From NCBI GenBank assembly GCA_900491605.1, contig UESW01005007.1:384876-448875 (forward strand): 64,000 nt of DNA. The letters are read 5' to 3'. The translations under genes were made by a program, and so were the position numbers. Of the stretch, positions 44,886 to 58,000 are shown piece by piece; position 1 is the first letter of the stretch; each line of letters opens with the position of its first letter. Under the pieces are notes generated by a model. That model had not been told where the DNA came from, did no database searches, and was given only the letters and a program-made list of their open reading frames with translations. This stretch comes from Calamus simplicifolius. Taxonomy: Eukaryota > Streptophyta > Magnoliopsida > Arecales > Arecaceae.

Positions 44886-46493
44886 AGGCTTGAGGTTTCA
44901 CGTGGTACACCTTTGCCCGTAAAGGAACAGCGGAGCTTTCCATTCCATCTTTTCTATTTTAAAATATATGATAATTAAATATCACTTAAAATATATATGA
45001 TTCAGTTTATATTTTTTTTTTTAAAAAAAACTTCAGGTGGACGTCCAATTCAGTAATAAAAGACCACAACATAAAAAATAACACGAGAATTATCTCCATG
45101 AAAACATTCTTCCAAGCGATTGCTGGTCCTTTTCGAGAGTGATTTGGTATGATTCCAGATCTTTTGAATATCTATTCTCAGACTAGCAATTACCTTTTAA
45201 GCTATGGTTGAAATAGAGGATAAAAAAATCTGGATATTCTCCTATTCTCAAAAGTTAAAGCTATAACTATAAAGAATTTTTTTTTTAAAAAAAATAATGA
45301 GAACTTATTTCCTAAAAAATTCAGAAATAATTAAAGCTATTTCTTGATAAAAAATTATTATTTTAAAAAAAATAATTATTCTTTTAGCTATTCTCATTCT
45401 ATTTTGAAAATCAAATATTATCTTTTTTTTTATTAATTATTATTATTAATAGACGTCGAATTTTGGATCTTCTAAATCTGGAGGGGGCTGCGGGAAGGGG
45501 CTTCAGAGAGACTGGACGGAAGATTCCATGATATCTGTTACAAACGTTTGCTTGTGCGGAGAAGGGTTGGAGAAAATTTGGGGTTTGACGCCGCTGCATC
45601 CTTTTCGAGCCATGCTTATCCTAAAGGGCAGGGCAGGGCAGGGCGCGGCACGGCTGCGGGAGACGAAGCCGGACCGGTCAAATTTCCTGGCATGTATGGA
45701 GACCTTTTATTGTCTACATGCATATGATTTATTTTATGCCTCATAACTGAGCATTAATTTCGTCCGCAAAGGAAGGAACTACAGACCGCTTTCTCTTCTT
45801 CTTCCTCTCCTTTTTTTCTTTTGTTTTGTTATCAAGGCCAAAAAAAATAAAGGCTAAGAGTTATTGAAATTGAAATGCTATTAATTAAACGAGGCTTGAC
45901 AAGTGGCAAGCGTTGACTCTAAAAGTACAAACTTGTTGATTTTATTGTATTATATATATTGCTAGTATGGTAAGAGTTAAGGAGTTTCAGGGGAAAAAAA
46001 ATAATATAGCATAGCTTGTGTTTATTACGCTTTGATTTTTGCAACTCTGCAGGCTTTACATGGAAAAGTTTGGTATGGTACAAATTAGGAGGGTTCAAGA
46101 AAATTGACTAATTTGTAAAAACGGATATTTTTGGTTTGGATTAAATTATTTTTTCTTCTTACTTTAGTTTTGATTTAAATTTTTTAAAGTTAAAAAATTA
46201 ATTTAATTTTTATTTATTTTTTAAAAATAATATAAGCTAACCGAAACTGTTTATATATATCATATGAGCCTTTATATATAACATAATGAAAATTAAAATA
46301 TTATAACCGAGCTCTCTTTTGAGCATGAAAAGTTACAATAAAAATTAATTTAATTTTTGGATTTGTTAGTTTATTTTAATTTACTAGAATAATTGGTTCA
46401 CTTTGATTTTTAAAGAACTGATTCAAATCGGTTTAATTTTAAAAATATATATTATGATAAAAAATATCAGTTTAGTGACGCAAAATAGGAACG
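44886..46493. other. Intergenic region upstream of the lyase gene
   Basis: No gene is supported. The stretch is AT-rich with A- and T-runs and a small GC-rich island near 45620-45660 (GGGCAGGGCAGGGCAGGG). An AT-rich segment at about 46090-46450 with repeated AATTTAATTTT words may be a decayed MITE, but its ends are not clear. Confidence 0.4.
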
Positions 46494-46879
46494 CACTAAA
46501 AAAACGTTGCAAAATAGTGATAAAACTGCGACACAAAGCGACATATGGAAATTAATAATTAATTAGTGACAAAGAAAGTTAATTTATCGCTAAAAATTAT
46601 CGATAAACTGCAATACATTTATCGATACTAATTTCTTGCTAATTAGTAATGCTTTATTTGGCATCGCTAATTAGCTCAATTACCGTTCAGTAGCGTCATT
46701 AGTTAGCAATGCTAAACATATTAATAAATGAAAGGCCTGAATACACATATATGACAGCACATATACAAAAAATAACTTCTATTCTATTTGCAACAGAAAC
46801 ACTTAACAATTATCATTAAAAAAATAGGAATTAACATCACATCAGTTTAGGATGAGTCAAACTCGATATATCAGAATAC

Positions 46880-47015
46880 AAACTCTGGGTAAGAATTATA
46901 GGACAAGAATCTTCTGGCCTCCATAACCAACGATCAGAATGGTGAGCAACTCGAGCAGCAATCCAGTCAGTCACTGAGTTTGCTTTTTGATACACATGCA
47001 GAATAGGAATTAGTT
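46880..47015 (-). mobile_element. Fragment of an L1-type LINE (end of RNase H)
   Basis: Read on minus, the sequence gives VYQKANSVTDWIAARVAHHS and then WLWRPEDSCPIIL, without a start codon. This matches the C-terminal end of the neighbouring LINE (YREANTAVDWMASTVAQHTG, then WSWRPGDPCPSLL at about 47300). It is therefore a separate, more decayed copy of a related LINE 3' end. Confidence 0.65.
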
Positions 47016-47198
47016 GACTTTAAATCACTCTATTTCCTAACTGCCACATTTACCCATTGATTTTTTTATATTATAATTAACATGAAATTTAAGTCATTTT
47101 ATATGAGGTCTGTTGTAAGGTTAGAATAAATATGACTTGCCGTTTTTAACCATGGGTATAAATTTTGAAAGTGGTAGAGGTGTATATTAGGTCGGTAG

Positions 47199-49348
47199 TT
47201 TTTTTTTTTTTTTTTGGTACAAGCGGGCGATCACACAAGTCTAGTGTGAGTCAGCCCAGAAAGATTCGAATACATAAATTACTATAATAAAGAAGGACAG
47301 GGGTCGCCCGGCCTCCAGCTCCACGAACCAGTATGCTGGGCCACAGTAGAAGCCATCCAATCCACCGCCGTATTAGCTTCACGATAAGTATGGCGTATCT
47401 GGGCGCAGTCAACCTCCCGCAGCAAAGACCAAATATCCGAAAGAATCGGATTAGCAGGGTCAGAATGGCCTCTCTCTTTATGTAGCCAAGAGATGACTGT
47501 CATGGAATCTCCCTCAATCAAAATCCTCTGAGCATGAAGAGTTCGAACAGCATAAGAAATGCCCGCCCAAGCCGCATAAAGCTCGGACATAGGGACAGAG
47601 GAGTCAAGAGAACCAAAGCCTCCAGCTCCCAGCAATTCACCATGAGAACCACGGATGACGAAAGCAGACCCAGCAGATCTAGCGCGGACACTCCCGTCAA
47701 AGTTGATTTTGATGAACCCTGGAGGGGGGGGCTCCCAGGAGATGAAAACCGTATGCCGGTTCACTGCCGAGGCAGCAGGGGATCCCCAGAGGCCAGAGAC
47801 GTCAGGACCAACACGAGAACAGTCCGCGACCAATGAACAAATCTTCCTAACAGTCCTGAGGGAAGAAATAGAATCATCAGTGAAAAGAAGCTGGTTCCTC
47901 GAGAGCCAAATCTGATAAGCCGTGGCGGCCCAAAGACAACTTTGCTGCAGAGATCCTCTATGAAGCTGAAGAAGGAAAGTGGAGCGAGGGGATCCCAAAT
48001 CGTCCTCCCTGACAGGATAGCCAACCAAATGCCATATCAGGCTTGCTTTGGGGCAGGTGAATATAGCATGCTAAGGAGACTCCTCCTCCAACCTACAAAA
48101 AGGACAAGACGGCTGGATCGGCAGACCCCTTCGGAAGAGAAGGGCATAGGTTGGGAGACAGTCCCACAGAACCTTCCAAATGAAAAGTTGCACCCTGGAA
48201 AGGGTGGGAAGCTTCCAAATCTACGCAGCATCCACTGAGCGCTGCGAAACAGGCCTGAACATCTTCATCAAATCTCTAGTAGGAGCCCTAGAAAGACAAG
48301 ATCTCTGCCAGAGTCTGGTGTCAGATAAACGGCCAGGAATAAGAGGCATCAACAGAATACGCCTAGAAAGCTCCGGCCCAAAAAATTGGGTCACCGAAGG
48401 GATATGCTAGGCAGGGGGATCGAAGGAAATCAAATCCTTAACCCTTAAACAGGTAGGGGTATCGATACTAATAAATGAGGGCCATCAGGAAAGAGGAAGC
48501 TCAGAAATTCAGGTATCATGGATAACATCAATCGATGATCCATCTCCAATCATCCAAGATAAATTTCCCAGGATAGCATGACCGAACCGACATACCTCCC
48601 TCCAAATAGAAGAGCATCCTCGAGACGGCCTGATATGTAAATCCGACGACCAAGCACCATACCTAGCACGCATCAGGGTGCTCCAAAGACACTGGGGCTC
48701 CAAGAGAAATCTAGATGCGTGTCTAGCAAGAAGGGCATCCCTTCTAACAATTAGAGACTGGATTCCAAGACCACTCTCTTGGATGGGCATACAGACTGAA
48801 TCCCAGGATAGCAGGTGAGTACCATGTCCTTCCTGCATGGAACCCCAAAGAAAATTCTGGAAACATCTCTCAATCCTCTTAAGGCAAGTGATCGGAATGA
48901 CAGTGCTCGACAGAAGGTACAGGGGAAGAGAGGAGAGAACCGAACGAATAATGATGATCCTAGCCATCATCGAGAGGCCAGTGACATGCCACCCCTCCAT
49001 ACGCTGACGAACCCTCCTCTCAAGCTCTTCATAGTCAGAACAACAGGGACGATGCCCCGTGATAGGGATCCCCAGATACATAAACCTGTCTGTCTGAATA
49101 GATATACCCAACAGATTAAAAATGTCATCCTTGGTAGTCCTAGAAGTCTTCGGGCTGAAGCATATAGAAGACTTGAGAAAGTTAACCTTCTGTCCTGAGG
49201 CCTGACAATACCGCTGCACGATGGAGTAGAAAGAATCCGCATTTTCTCTAGAGGCCTGGCCCAGAAGGATGCAATCGTCCGCGAAGAGGAGGTGAGAGAC
49301 CAGAGGGCCATCAGTACCAGCCATAAATGGGACAATCCACTGATCCAA
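47199..49348 (-). mobile_element. 5'-truncated L1-type LINE
   Basis: A T-run on plus at about 47199-47215 is the poly(A) tail of a minus-strand LINE. From the 5' side (49348) the remaining protein starts inside reverse transcriptase with HLLFADDCILLG, the FADD catalytic motif. The usual L1 thumb and C-terminal region (YLGIPITGHRP, WGSMQEGHGTHLLSWDSVC) follow. The zinc-finger-like zf-RVT region is at about 48230-48040 (PSCPFCRLEEESP) and the RNase H domain at about 47760-47290 (INFDGSVRARSAGSAFVIRG). Stops at about 48508 and 48405 break the frame, so it is inactive. Confidence 0.88.
47282..49348 (-). pseudogene. L1 ORF2 remnant: reverse transcriptase end, zf-RVT, RNase H
   Basis: Two long open stretches (49348-48509 and 48028-47282) are joined by a stretch with stops and frame changes. 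The first holds reverse transcriptase motifs from FADD onward. The second holds an RNase H with Asp in NFDGS, Glu in SELYAAWAG and Asp in IEGDSMTVI, then a C-terminal REANTAVDWMA. The upstream endonuclease and most of the polymerase are missing through 5' truncation. Confidence 0.85.
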
Positions 49349-49580
49349 CTAATTAGTGACAGATTAGCGATGAATTTTTCATCCGTTGCTAATTAGCGAG
49401 GGATATAATTTTTCGTTGCTAATTAGCAACGTATTAATGATGATTTTTTATCTATCGCTAATTAGCAACGTATTAGCGATGAATTTTTTATCTATCGCTA
49501 ATTAGCGATGACTAATTCTGTCACTAATTAGTGACGGATTAGCGATGAATTTTTCATCCATCGCTAATTATCGCTAATAT
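49345..49580. repeat. Subterminal repeats of the CACTA-like element
   Basis: ATTAGCGATGAATTTTT and ATCTATCGCTAATTAG alternate as short inverted and direct repeats, with variants GTGACGGATTAGC and TTGCTAATTAGCAACG. Dense inverted motifs of this type are the binding sites of CACTA transposases in known families. Confidence 0.65.
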
Positions 49581-49955
49581 TTTTTTAATAATTTATTAAT
49601 TTTATTTATTTAATTTTTTTAATTTTAAAATTTAATTTATTGGAATGCAAGTAATTTTAAAAAAGAAGTCATGAAATATATATTAAATTTCTTACAAACA
49701 AATTACAATAAACTTCAAAACATGATAAATATCCCATAAAATTTAATAATCAAAATATGGTTCTACATGCTATCAGAATAAGGTGGATCTCTCTATGGAG
49801 CTAGATCTGGAATATGGTCAGAACAAGTTATCTCTGCTATCAGCTGTCGCATCTCGGGTCAAAATTCTTTGCGCATCTATTGCCTCTGTGACTCTAGCAT
49901 AATTTGAACCTCCTGCTGCATTTCTTGCATAAAAGTAGCATGCAACTGCTCTACA

Positions 49956-51560
49956 CTAATATCCTGATGTGGCAGTGGAATGAGAGGAAGAGGTACCAGT
50001 GTAGAAATATGGTACCTTAGTGCCCATCCTATAGACGCTATTTTTTTGGCCATCAGCCACTTCTAAAAATAATTGCCTCAAATCTGGCTCACATAGTGGA
50101 TCCCTCCACTGGCTGAGAAGCAGTCTCTCTAAGAGCCTGCACTCGATCATATAATACAAATTTTAATACGAAAAAATATGAATTACATGAGATTAATTAA
50201 AAAAACGAACAAACAAATTTTTAAATATGAAAAATTATTGAGTTTGGTAAATACTTACTGCAACAGCCTTAGACCGCTAGTCCACATAGTCAATTCCTGA
50301 GGCAGTTTTTCTAATGTATGTAGTCTCAAAAAGTTCTATAGGGTTTGGTTTACGTCCTAACTCTTTTGCCTGATTATAAAAAAAATAAAGAAAATGTATT
50401 AACTACAAAATTACAAGCATAATACATAAGTAAATAAAAACAAAAACATTAACATATATTTTATAGCCTTAATATATAAATAAATAACTAATTCAAATGA
50501 ATTTATCATGATCAATATATCATCCGCATGCTACGCTCCACCATGGATATAGAACCCCCTGTATATCGTGAGGAACCTGAACCTGAGCCGTCCGTCCCAC
50601 TAAGTCTGCTTTTTGAGGCAATAGTAGATCGCTGCTTGAACTCAAGAGTGGGCCATTCTTTCTGCCAACTATCCCAAACATATTCTAGAACTCTGATGGT
50701 TTACTGCTAGAAGCTCTCCACTTGCTTAAAGTGTCACTATAACGTGTAGCATCTTGTTGTAACCATCTGCACTTGATTATACTCTCAAGCTTTGGATCCC
50801 AAGTAAATTCCTTCTGAAATAGAAACAAAAAAATAACATATAAGACTTTTATTTAGCTTGCAGCATCCATATAAGATTAATATTCATATCAAACTAAAAT
50901 TTCGGCAGAGTTTCGCCTATAACATAAGTAACGTAACCTAGAGTACAAGACCTGTAACAGTCAATCAAGCACAAGACATATTGCATATTTAATATCAAAT
51001 TAAAATTTTGACAGAATTTTATATATAACATCAATAACCTGACCTCATCTACGAGGTCTCAAACAATCAATCAACCATAAGAAATACATTTTTAACAAAG
51101 CCCTCTGCACCTCATCACATTTTAACTTAATTATTGGGATTTAACCTGAAACTTAAGCCAATAGAAGTCCTTCACATCGTCAGGCACAGTCTTCCATGCA
51201 TGTCCTTTGCCACTCAAATGGAGCAAAAAATTGCGGGTGATAGCCGCAGAAGCTGCATGAGACTGAAGAAAACTCCCACTATGCATAAAACACAAATAAA
51301 CCATACTTCAAACATAGACTAAATGATGAATGGAAAGATTTTAAGAAACTATAATAGTAATATTACCTTCCAAGATCGAGATCGAGTTGTCGTCTATCAT
51401 TAGTCGACTCTGCCACCGATGCCTCAGATTGTACATGTAGGGCTAAACCAACAACGGGAGATGATGTAGTAGGATGTGCTGTAGTAGATGCTGATGTAGA
51501 ACCCCCTAAGATCGACATATTTGCTGATGGAGGAGCTGATGAGAAACTGCTCATTTGCAT
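49956..51560 (-). pseudogene. Plant transposase remnant (Transposase_24 / En-Spm type)
   Basis: Exon-like pieces on minus, from the 5' side: a Ser/Thr-rich start (51560-51363, MQMSSFSSAPPSANMSILGG); VPDDVKDFYWLKFQ near 51160; FTWDPKLESIIKCRWLQQDA near 50790; AKELGRKPNPIELFETTYIR near 50340, followed by VD and an in-frame TAG; and PDLRQLFLEVADGQKNSVYR near 50060. This order matches the plant transposase domain found in En/Spm-type elements. Frame breaks and stops make it a pseudogene. Intron-like gaps with GT borders separate the pieces. Confidence 0.65.
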
Positions 51561-51600
51561 TGATTGGTTTGTAGAATCTCTACCTGTGCCATGTAATATA

Positions 51601-52463
51601 TCTTGGAATGATGTATGACCAATCTACATATTAGTCATTCGGTAACAATAAATACTATTAAAAGTAACAATGAACATAAATATCAATTGCTATTTAAAAA
51701 GAATAACAATAATAAAAGCAATACTGATGTAACAATTTACAAACATATCTCTAGTAATTAAACATTGTAAATAGTACATAATACTAAAAAGCATCTTTAA
51801 TTTAAACATTATGCCTAATCACTATTATGATCATTAGAATCCTACTCATCCTCATCAATTTCTCGTCATCAGCATGTGATTCAAATTAAAGCTCAGGCTC
51901 TTCTTCTTCTTCATGTGATTCAAACAATGAACAAATACAGATTAGTGTTTTAAACCAAGTTTTCCTAAATATGAGATAGTTAATATTTACATATATAACG
52001 ACTAGTTGGAATGATAGTTAACTTGTCTCAGATCCAAATTTCCAATAAATAAATAAAGAAACAAGATTCAAGTTTGTGAAACCTGGAAAGATTTACCTTC
52101 CTATTGCCACATATTTACTTGCATTAAGTGGATATTTTCTTTTTATCTCACATGGTAGAACTTTTGAGAAGCTTCATTTGGGAAATGGAGAGATTTTAAA
52201 ATGTTGTTCCTGTGGCTTGCCGAGCAGCGGCTGATGTTGGGTTCTACTCAATTTGTGTCACGAATTTCGGATGACTCATTTTTAATGTTATTTTTATTTT
52301 TAAAATTTAAATGATTTTAGTATCTACGCATTGTACAGGTATAAGAGCCAGGTATATAAGGAAAGAAAAATGCTGGTATGGTGAATGAAGTGCTTACTGG
52401 GAGTGATGCTTGCAAGGAAAATACTCACATTAACTGCACCCTTCTTCAATGGATTAGATCTAA
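51601..52463. other. AT-rich stretch after the transposase remnant
   Basis: At about 51840-51940 the minus strand reads as an acidic segment (EEEEEPEL), which may be the end of a second CACTA protein. No clear gene or element end is visible in the rest. Confidence 0.35.
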
Positions 52464-52558
52464 GGGGGCGTTTGGTAAGATGTAATCTATCCAGATTACC
52501 GATAATTTAAAAGGACCCCACCAGAATACCATGTTTGGTACATTTTTGAATAGCAATC
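52464..52558. mobile_element. Left part of a MITE-like repeat split by the Gypsy insertion
   Basis: It starts GGGGCGTTTGGTAAGATG, a terminal type common in plant MITEs, and contains ATCCAGATTACCG. After the Gypsy element, 63530-63640 continues with GGTAATCTGGATTACC and GTAATCCAATAAG in both orientations. The two flanks therefore belong to one older repeat. Its right end is not clear. Confidence 0.5.
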
Positions 52559-53374
52559 TGATACGGCTGGCCACTTCCTCTGGGTAGTATTATCTTTTGC
52601 ACGATTTTTGAAAGCAATGATGTGACAGCAAAACCCCTTTCGCGGGGCCTTTAGCGTCGGCCTTCCGCATCGGTCCCAGCGCTAAGACTTTGGCTCCGGC
52701 CTCCAGCGCTGGCATCCAGCGTCGGCCACCAGCGTCGGCCATCAGCATCGGTCCTAGCGCTGACTTTGGCTCCGGCCTCCAGCTCTGGCATCCAGCGTCG
52801 GCCACCAGCGTCGGCCCAGCGCTAAGACTGGCTCTGGCCTCTAGCGCCGGCATCCAGCGACGGCCTCTAACGCCGGCATCCAGCGATGGCCTTCAGCTCC
52901 GACTCCCAGCGTCGGCCTTCAATGACCAGTCTCATACAACGGATCCCGTGATCTAAGGTTTACTGCCGAGCACCTCGTCCGCCGAAATCACAGGCAAGTG
53001 TTAGCTCGATTGGCAGTTACCGCTATAAGCGGCCCTTATCCAACAACAACCCAACAACTTGCCGTTCGAGGAAACATCACAACAGGGAAGATTCGATGGT
53101 TCCAACAGAACGAGGTAAACGGGATCCCCGGCAGGTATAAAAAGAGGACCCTAGCTTCATGCGAAGGGGACTCTCTCTGGCTTTGGCTTCCTCTTTCAAA
53201 TTCCACACATAATCTCTCTATTTCACGACTCGCTGACTTGGGCGTCGGAGGGTTCCCGCCGGAAATACCGGCCCAGGACTTTTTTGCAGGCTCTAGAAGG
53301 AAGACGGCGACTTTTCTACGCTCACCACGATCCTAGCCCATTCGACGTTCATCATAAGTGAGTTGGCGGCAACA
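52559..53374 (+). repeat. 5' LTR of the Tat Gypsy element
   Basis: It is 816 bp and begins TGATACGGCTGGCC and ends GCGGCAACA. U3 carries CCAGCGTCGGCC-type 12-bp repeats (about 52665-52925). The TATA box TATAAAAAG is at 53136-53144. U5 has TTGGGCGTCGGAGGG, related to the U5 of the other Tat-like LTRs here. By eye about 20 substitutions and several small indels separate it from the 3' LTR. Confidence 0.95.
53136..53144 (+). promoter_or_regulatory. TATA box of the 5' LTR
   Basis: TATAAAAAG occurs in CCGGCAGGTATAAAAAGAGG. The same site is at 63287-63295 in the 3' LTR. Confidence 0.65.
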
Positions 53375-53375
53375 G

Positions 53376-53396
53376 ATTGGCGCGCCAGGTAGGGGG
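53376..53396 (+). other. Primer-binding-site-like sequence
   Basis: ATTGGCGCGCCAGGTAGGGG begins two bases after the 5' LTR end. It is shared, with one change, with the element at 407. The tRNA could not be assigned by eye. Confidence 0.65.
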
Positions 53397-53456
53397 CAGT
53401 TCACACGGGAGGAAGACGAAAGTTCTCCCTGTAACCCCACCAATTTTGCAAGGGAA

Positions 53457-54990
53457 ATGATGGTGACCACGCAAGCACAGGAGGCTTCCTCCAGTCAAGC
53501 AGACGGGCGTATTCCATGGGCTGAGCATTCGGAGGCCAATCTCCATGTTCCGCCCCCTGCGCAGATGAGCCCACTGGACCAGCTCGAAGCTCTGGCCCAC
53601 CAGGTCCAGGATCTGACGACAATGGTCCGAGGGCTGCAAGAGCATCGTTTGGCTGCTGCAACTCAGCCCCCTATGCTTGACGAAGGAATGCGGGGAACAG
53701 TCCAGTCTCACCAAGGTGGAACCCCGCCTAAGGTCTCCCACCGCTCACCCCCCGAACCTCATCACCGAGGGACCTCGAAACGACGGCGGTCCCTTTCTCG
53801 CCACTCCGGTCGTTCCCACCACCGGCCAGAGGAAAGAAAGTCTAGGCGGGCGCGTTCTTTGCGCCGGCGATCTTCTTCATCTCCTTCCTCTGATTCATCC
53901 CAAGATGGCGCTCTCCGGAAAACCACCCGTTGGGCCGAGCAAAGGCTCGACGAGTATCACCGACGGTTGGACGAGCTCAGTCGCCGGATCACCGACCCTT
54001 AAGGGACGGCTTATGAGCGCCGTCCCCCGCTTTCCCGTCATATAATGAAGGAACCGGTCCCGCCCCGGTTCCGTCTCCCCCAACTGGATCCATATGATGG
54101 GACGACGGATCCCCTTGACCACCTGGAGAGCTACAAAGTCCTTATGCAGGTCCAGGGAGCGACAGACTCCCTTTTATGCATCACCTTTCCAGCCACTCTC
54201 CGGAAAGCGGTGCGCGCGTGGTACTCCCGCTTGCCCCCGCGCAGCATCAACTCATTTCGGCAGCTTGAGCGATCTTTTCTGGCTCACTTTGATGCCTATC
54301 AAAAGATCCCGTGAGTGGCAGATAGCCTCTTTGCTGTTCAGCAGAGGAGTGGCGAGACCTTGAAGGATTTCGTCGCTCGATTTAAGGAGGCAGCGTTGGA
54401 GGTGTACAACCTGGAAGATTCCGTGGCCACTTTGGCCCTGAAACGAGGACTTCGCCCATCCAGGTTCGCGTATTCCTTGGATAAGAAGCCTCCAGTTTCC
54501 TATGCTGAGCTTCTGAGCCGAGCCCAAAAGTACATCCGTGCCGACGAAGCGGATTCTTCCAGGAGGGAAGGTGACAAGAACATCAATAATAAACCACCGC
54601 CTACTGAACACGCCGGTGCACGACCTCGTAAGCTCGAGCCTCCACGCCGTCCAGATCGCCGACCACAGACACTGGTTCCTAAGGAGCAATTCACCCCCCT
54701 CATGGCTCCCATCTCTCACATCCTGCTGGAGATAGAGGAGGAGCCTTATTTCAAGCATCCGACTCCCTTGAAGTCTGGAGCCCCCCGCAACAAGGAGTTT
54801 TATTGCCGGTACCACCGAGACTACGGCCACGACACCGAGGATTGCCGCCATCTGAAAAAGGCCATTGAGGAGCTGGTTCAGCAAGGCCACCTAAGCAAAT
54901 TTGTTCGATGGGAAAATCTCCCCGCGTTGGGCCCCCCGGTGCCTCCAAGTCGCTCGGCTGGCGTGGATAATGCTCCAACTGAAAAGACTA
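53457..54990 (+). pseudogene. gag of the Tat element
   Basis: The start at 53457 (MMVTTQAQEASSSQADG) is the first ATG after the primer site. An N-terminal helix (LDQLEALAHQVQDLTTMVRG) and an Arg/Ser-rich stretch follow. The gag core is at about 54045-54430 (LDPYDGTTDPLDHLESYKVL, then AVRAWYSRLPPRSINSF, then LKDFVARFKEA). A zinc-knuckle-like CRYHRDYGHDTEDC is near 54805-54845. Two in-frame stops, TAA at 54000-54002 and TGA at 54312-54314, interrupt an otherwise continuous frame. Both could arise by single base changes. Confidence 0.88.
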
Positions 54991-55049
54991 TAGCTATGAT
55001 TTCTTGGGGAGCGGATGGTAGTTCGAAGAGGCAGCGAGAGGGAATAGAC

Positions 55050-58000
55050 TCTGTAATTCCTTTCTTCGGAAAGGATCTAGAGGGGGTAGTTAATAAACAT
55101 GACGACAGCGTCGTGGTGTCCATGACTATAGCCAAACATCCTGTAAAAAGAATTTTAATAGATAGTGGGAGCTCTGTGGATGTCTTGAGCTATGAGGCTT
55201 TTGTTCGGATGAACTTGTCAAGGTCTTTACTCCGACCCGTTGCCACACCGCTAATGGGTTTCACGAGAGATTCAGTAAGTGTCGAGGGGAAATTGCCCTC
55301 CCGGTCATGACTGGAACCCCTCCATGTCAGAGCACTGTGGTTATAAATTTCCTGGTGGTCCGGGTCCCACTGGCTTACAACGCTATCTTGGGAAGACCAG
55401 GGTTGAATCTGCTGGATGCCATAATCTCCACTAAGAGGTTATTGGTAAGGTTCCCCACCAATGAAGGGGTCGGAGAAATGAAAGGGGAGCAAAGCCCACT
55501 TCTGCCTTGCTACCATTTGTCTCCCAGCTCGCTGAACGCGGGGTCGGCGACAGCCTCTGAGTCACTCGATCCTCGGGAGTTGGGAAGAAGGGGAGAGCCG
55601 GCAGAGCACCTTCTAACCCTCCCCTTGGGTGATGACCCGATAAGGACTGTTCAGGTGGGGGCATTGCTCCCAGAGGAAGCACGCCATCAACTTCTTACTT
55701 TCCTGCGTGTCAACACTGACGTCTTCGCATGGTCGTCCTCAGACATGCCGGGCGTCCCTGAAGAGGTAATCACCCATCGGCTTAACCTCAAGCCAGAGTG
55801 TCGGCCGGTCCGACAGAAAAAAAGAAACTTCGCTCCAAACAGACAGAAAGCTATCGACGAGGAGATCCACAAGCTAATGGCTGCGGGCCATATTCGAGAG
55901 TCCACTACCCCGAATGGTTGGCTAATGTGGTGCTAGTCCGCAAGACTGACGGAAGCTGGAGAATGTGCGTAGATTTCACCGACCTCAACAAGGCATGCCC
56001 TAAAGACAGCTTTCCCCTGCCCTGAATCGATCAACTGGTGGACGCTACATCCGGCCATGAGGTCCTTAGCTTCATGGATGCTTTCTCTGGATACAACCAG
56101 ATCCGGATGAATCCAGCGGATGAAGAAGCTACCTACTTCATAACCAAGAAAGGGTTATATTGCTACAAAGTAATGCCTTTCGGGTTAAAGAATACGGGAG
56201 CCACTTACCAGAGGCTGATGAACAAAGTCTTTGAAGGTTAGATAGGACGTAACATGGAAGTGTACATGGACGACATGTTGACAAAAAGCGTTCATGCCAT
56301 CGACCACATCACGGACCTAACAGAAACTTTTGACAACCTTCGTCGGTACCAGATGAAGCTGAACCCTCGTAAGTGTGCATTTGGGGTGACAGCCGGGAAG
56401 TTCTTGGGCTTCATGGTAACCCGGAGGGGGATCGAAGAAAACCCGACAAAGTCCAAGCCATTTTGGACATGAGGCCTCCTGCTAATAAGAAGGAAATACA
56501 GCGCCTGACAGGAAGGGTAGCCGCCCTAAGCCGCTTCCTATCCAAGTCCGCTGAAAGGTGTCTACCTTTCTTCAAGGCGTTTCGCAGAGTCAATAAGTTT
56601 GAATGGACGAAAGAGTGCCAGGAGGCGTTCGAGGGGTTAAAGGAATTCTTATCTACCCCGCCACTGCTAGCCAAGCCGACGGGTGGAGAAGAACTCCTTC
56701 TATACCTTGCGGCCTCCTCTGAAGCTGTTAGCTCTGTCCTAGTCCGGGTGGACACCGATGGCACACAAAGGCCCGTATACTATACGAGTAAGGTGCTTCA
56801 TGATGCAGAGACCCGATATTCAAATATGGAAAAGATCATCTTTGCATTGATCGTGTCGGCCCAGCGTCTGCGGCCGTACTTCCAAGCCCACCCGATCGCG
56901 GTGATCACAGACCAGCCTCTGAAGACAGTTCTTGCTCGCCCAGATACTTCTGGCCGGCTGGCAAGATGGGCCCTCAAGCTGGGAGAGTTTGATCTCTCTT
57001 TCCGCCCCCGTTCGGCCATGAAGTCTCAAGTCTTGGCAGATTTTCTGGTCGAATGTACTTGGGGAATAGAGCATCCTAAAGAACCTCCTAAACATTCAGC
57101 CCCTCGGAACCAGTGATGATGAGTGGGTCCTTCATGTGGATGGGGCATCGAATTCTCAAGGGAGCGGGCAGGCCTCATCTTGGCCAACTCGGATGGGGTT
57201 GTGACCGAATGTGCACTTCGCTTCCTCTTTCCAGCCACTAATAATCAGGCGGAATATGAAGCTTTGTTATCCGGTGTGAGATTGGCTCGAGAGCTTGGGG
57301 TGAAACGCCTTAGGGCATTCACCGACTCCCAACTGGTTGCTGGTCAGATTACAAAGGAGTACGAGGCAAGGGATCCCATCATGGCCCGCTACTTAGATAT
57401 GGTGAACTCGCTGGTTTCCCCCTTTACTCACTTCAGCGTCAGCTACATTCCTCGACAGGAGAATGCTAGAGCTGACGCCTTATCCCGTCTTGCCGCCTCA
57501 GCTGATGGGATGTTGGGAAAGGCTTATGTGGAGCACTTAGAAGCCCCGAGTATTGATGCACCAAGAGAAACTTTACCAGTGGAGCAGGAGCCCTCCTGGA
57601 TGGATGCCTATGTCCGGTACCTTACTGAGGGTACCCTCCCAGAAGACCCTGCCGAAGCTAGGAAACTTAAAAGACGGGCCTCAAAGTTTTTCATTATGGA
57701 GGGAAAGCTCTACCGAAGGTCGTTCTCATACCCTATCCTCAGGTGTGTCGGCCCCACGCCAATTATATTCTGCGGGAGATACACGAAGGGATATGCGGAA
57801 GCCATCTGGGGGGCAGGCTCTTGCATATAAAGCTCTACGTCAGGGGTATTATTGGCTGACAATGAAGGAGGATGCATCCGAACTCGTTAAGAGGTGTGAC
57901 AGCTGCCAGCGTCATGCCAACATCCCAACATCAGCCGGCGTCCCAGCTGACCCCTCTAGCTGCACCATGGCCCTTCGCACAGTGGGGCATGGACATCCTG

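Larger units (their letters stand above)
46494..52100 (-). mobile_element. Decayed CACTA (En/Spm-type) transposon region with LINE insertions
   Basis: The left edge CACTAAAAAAACGTTGC looks like a CACTA end. GCTAATTAG-type subterminal repeats follow at about 46540-46720 and again at 49345-49580 (ATTAGCGATGAATTTTTCATC). The two blocks are separated by L1 LINE copies. Minus-strand transposase remains lie at 49956-51560. I could not find the matching right end, so the right border given is approximate and the copy is probably truncated. Confidence 0.6.
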
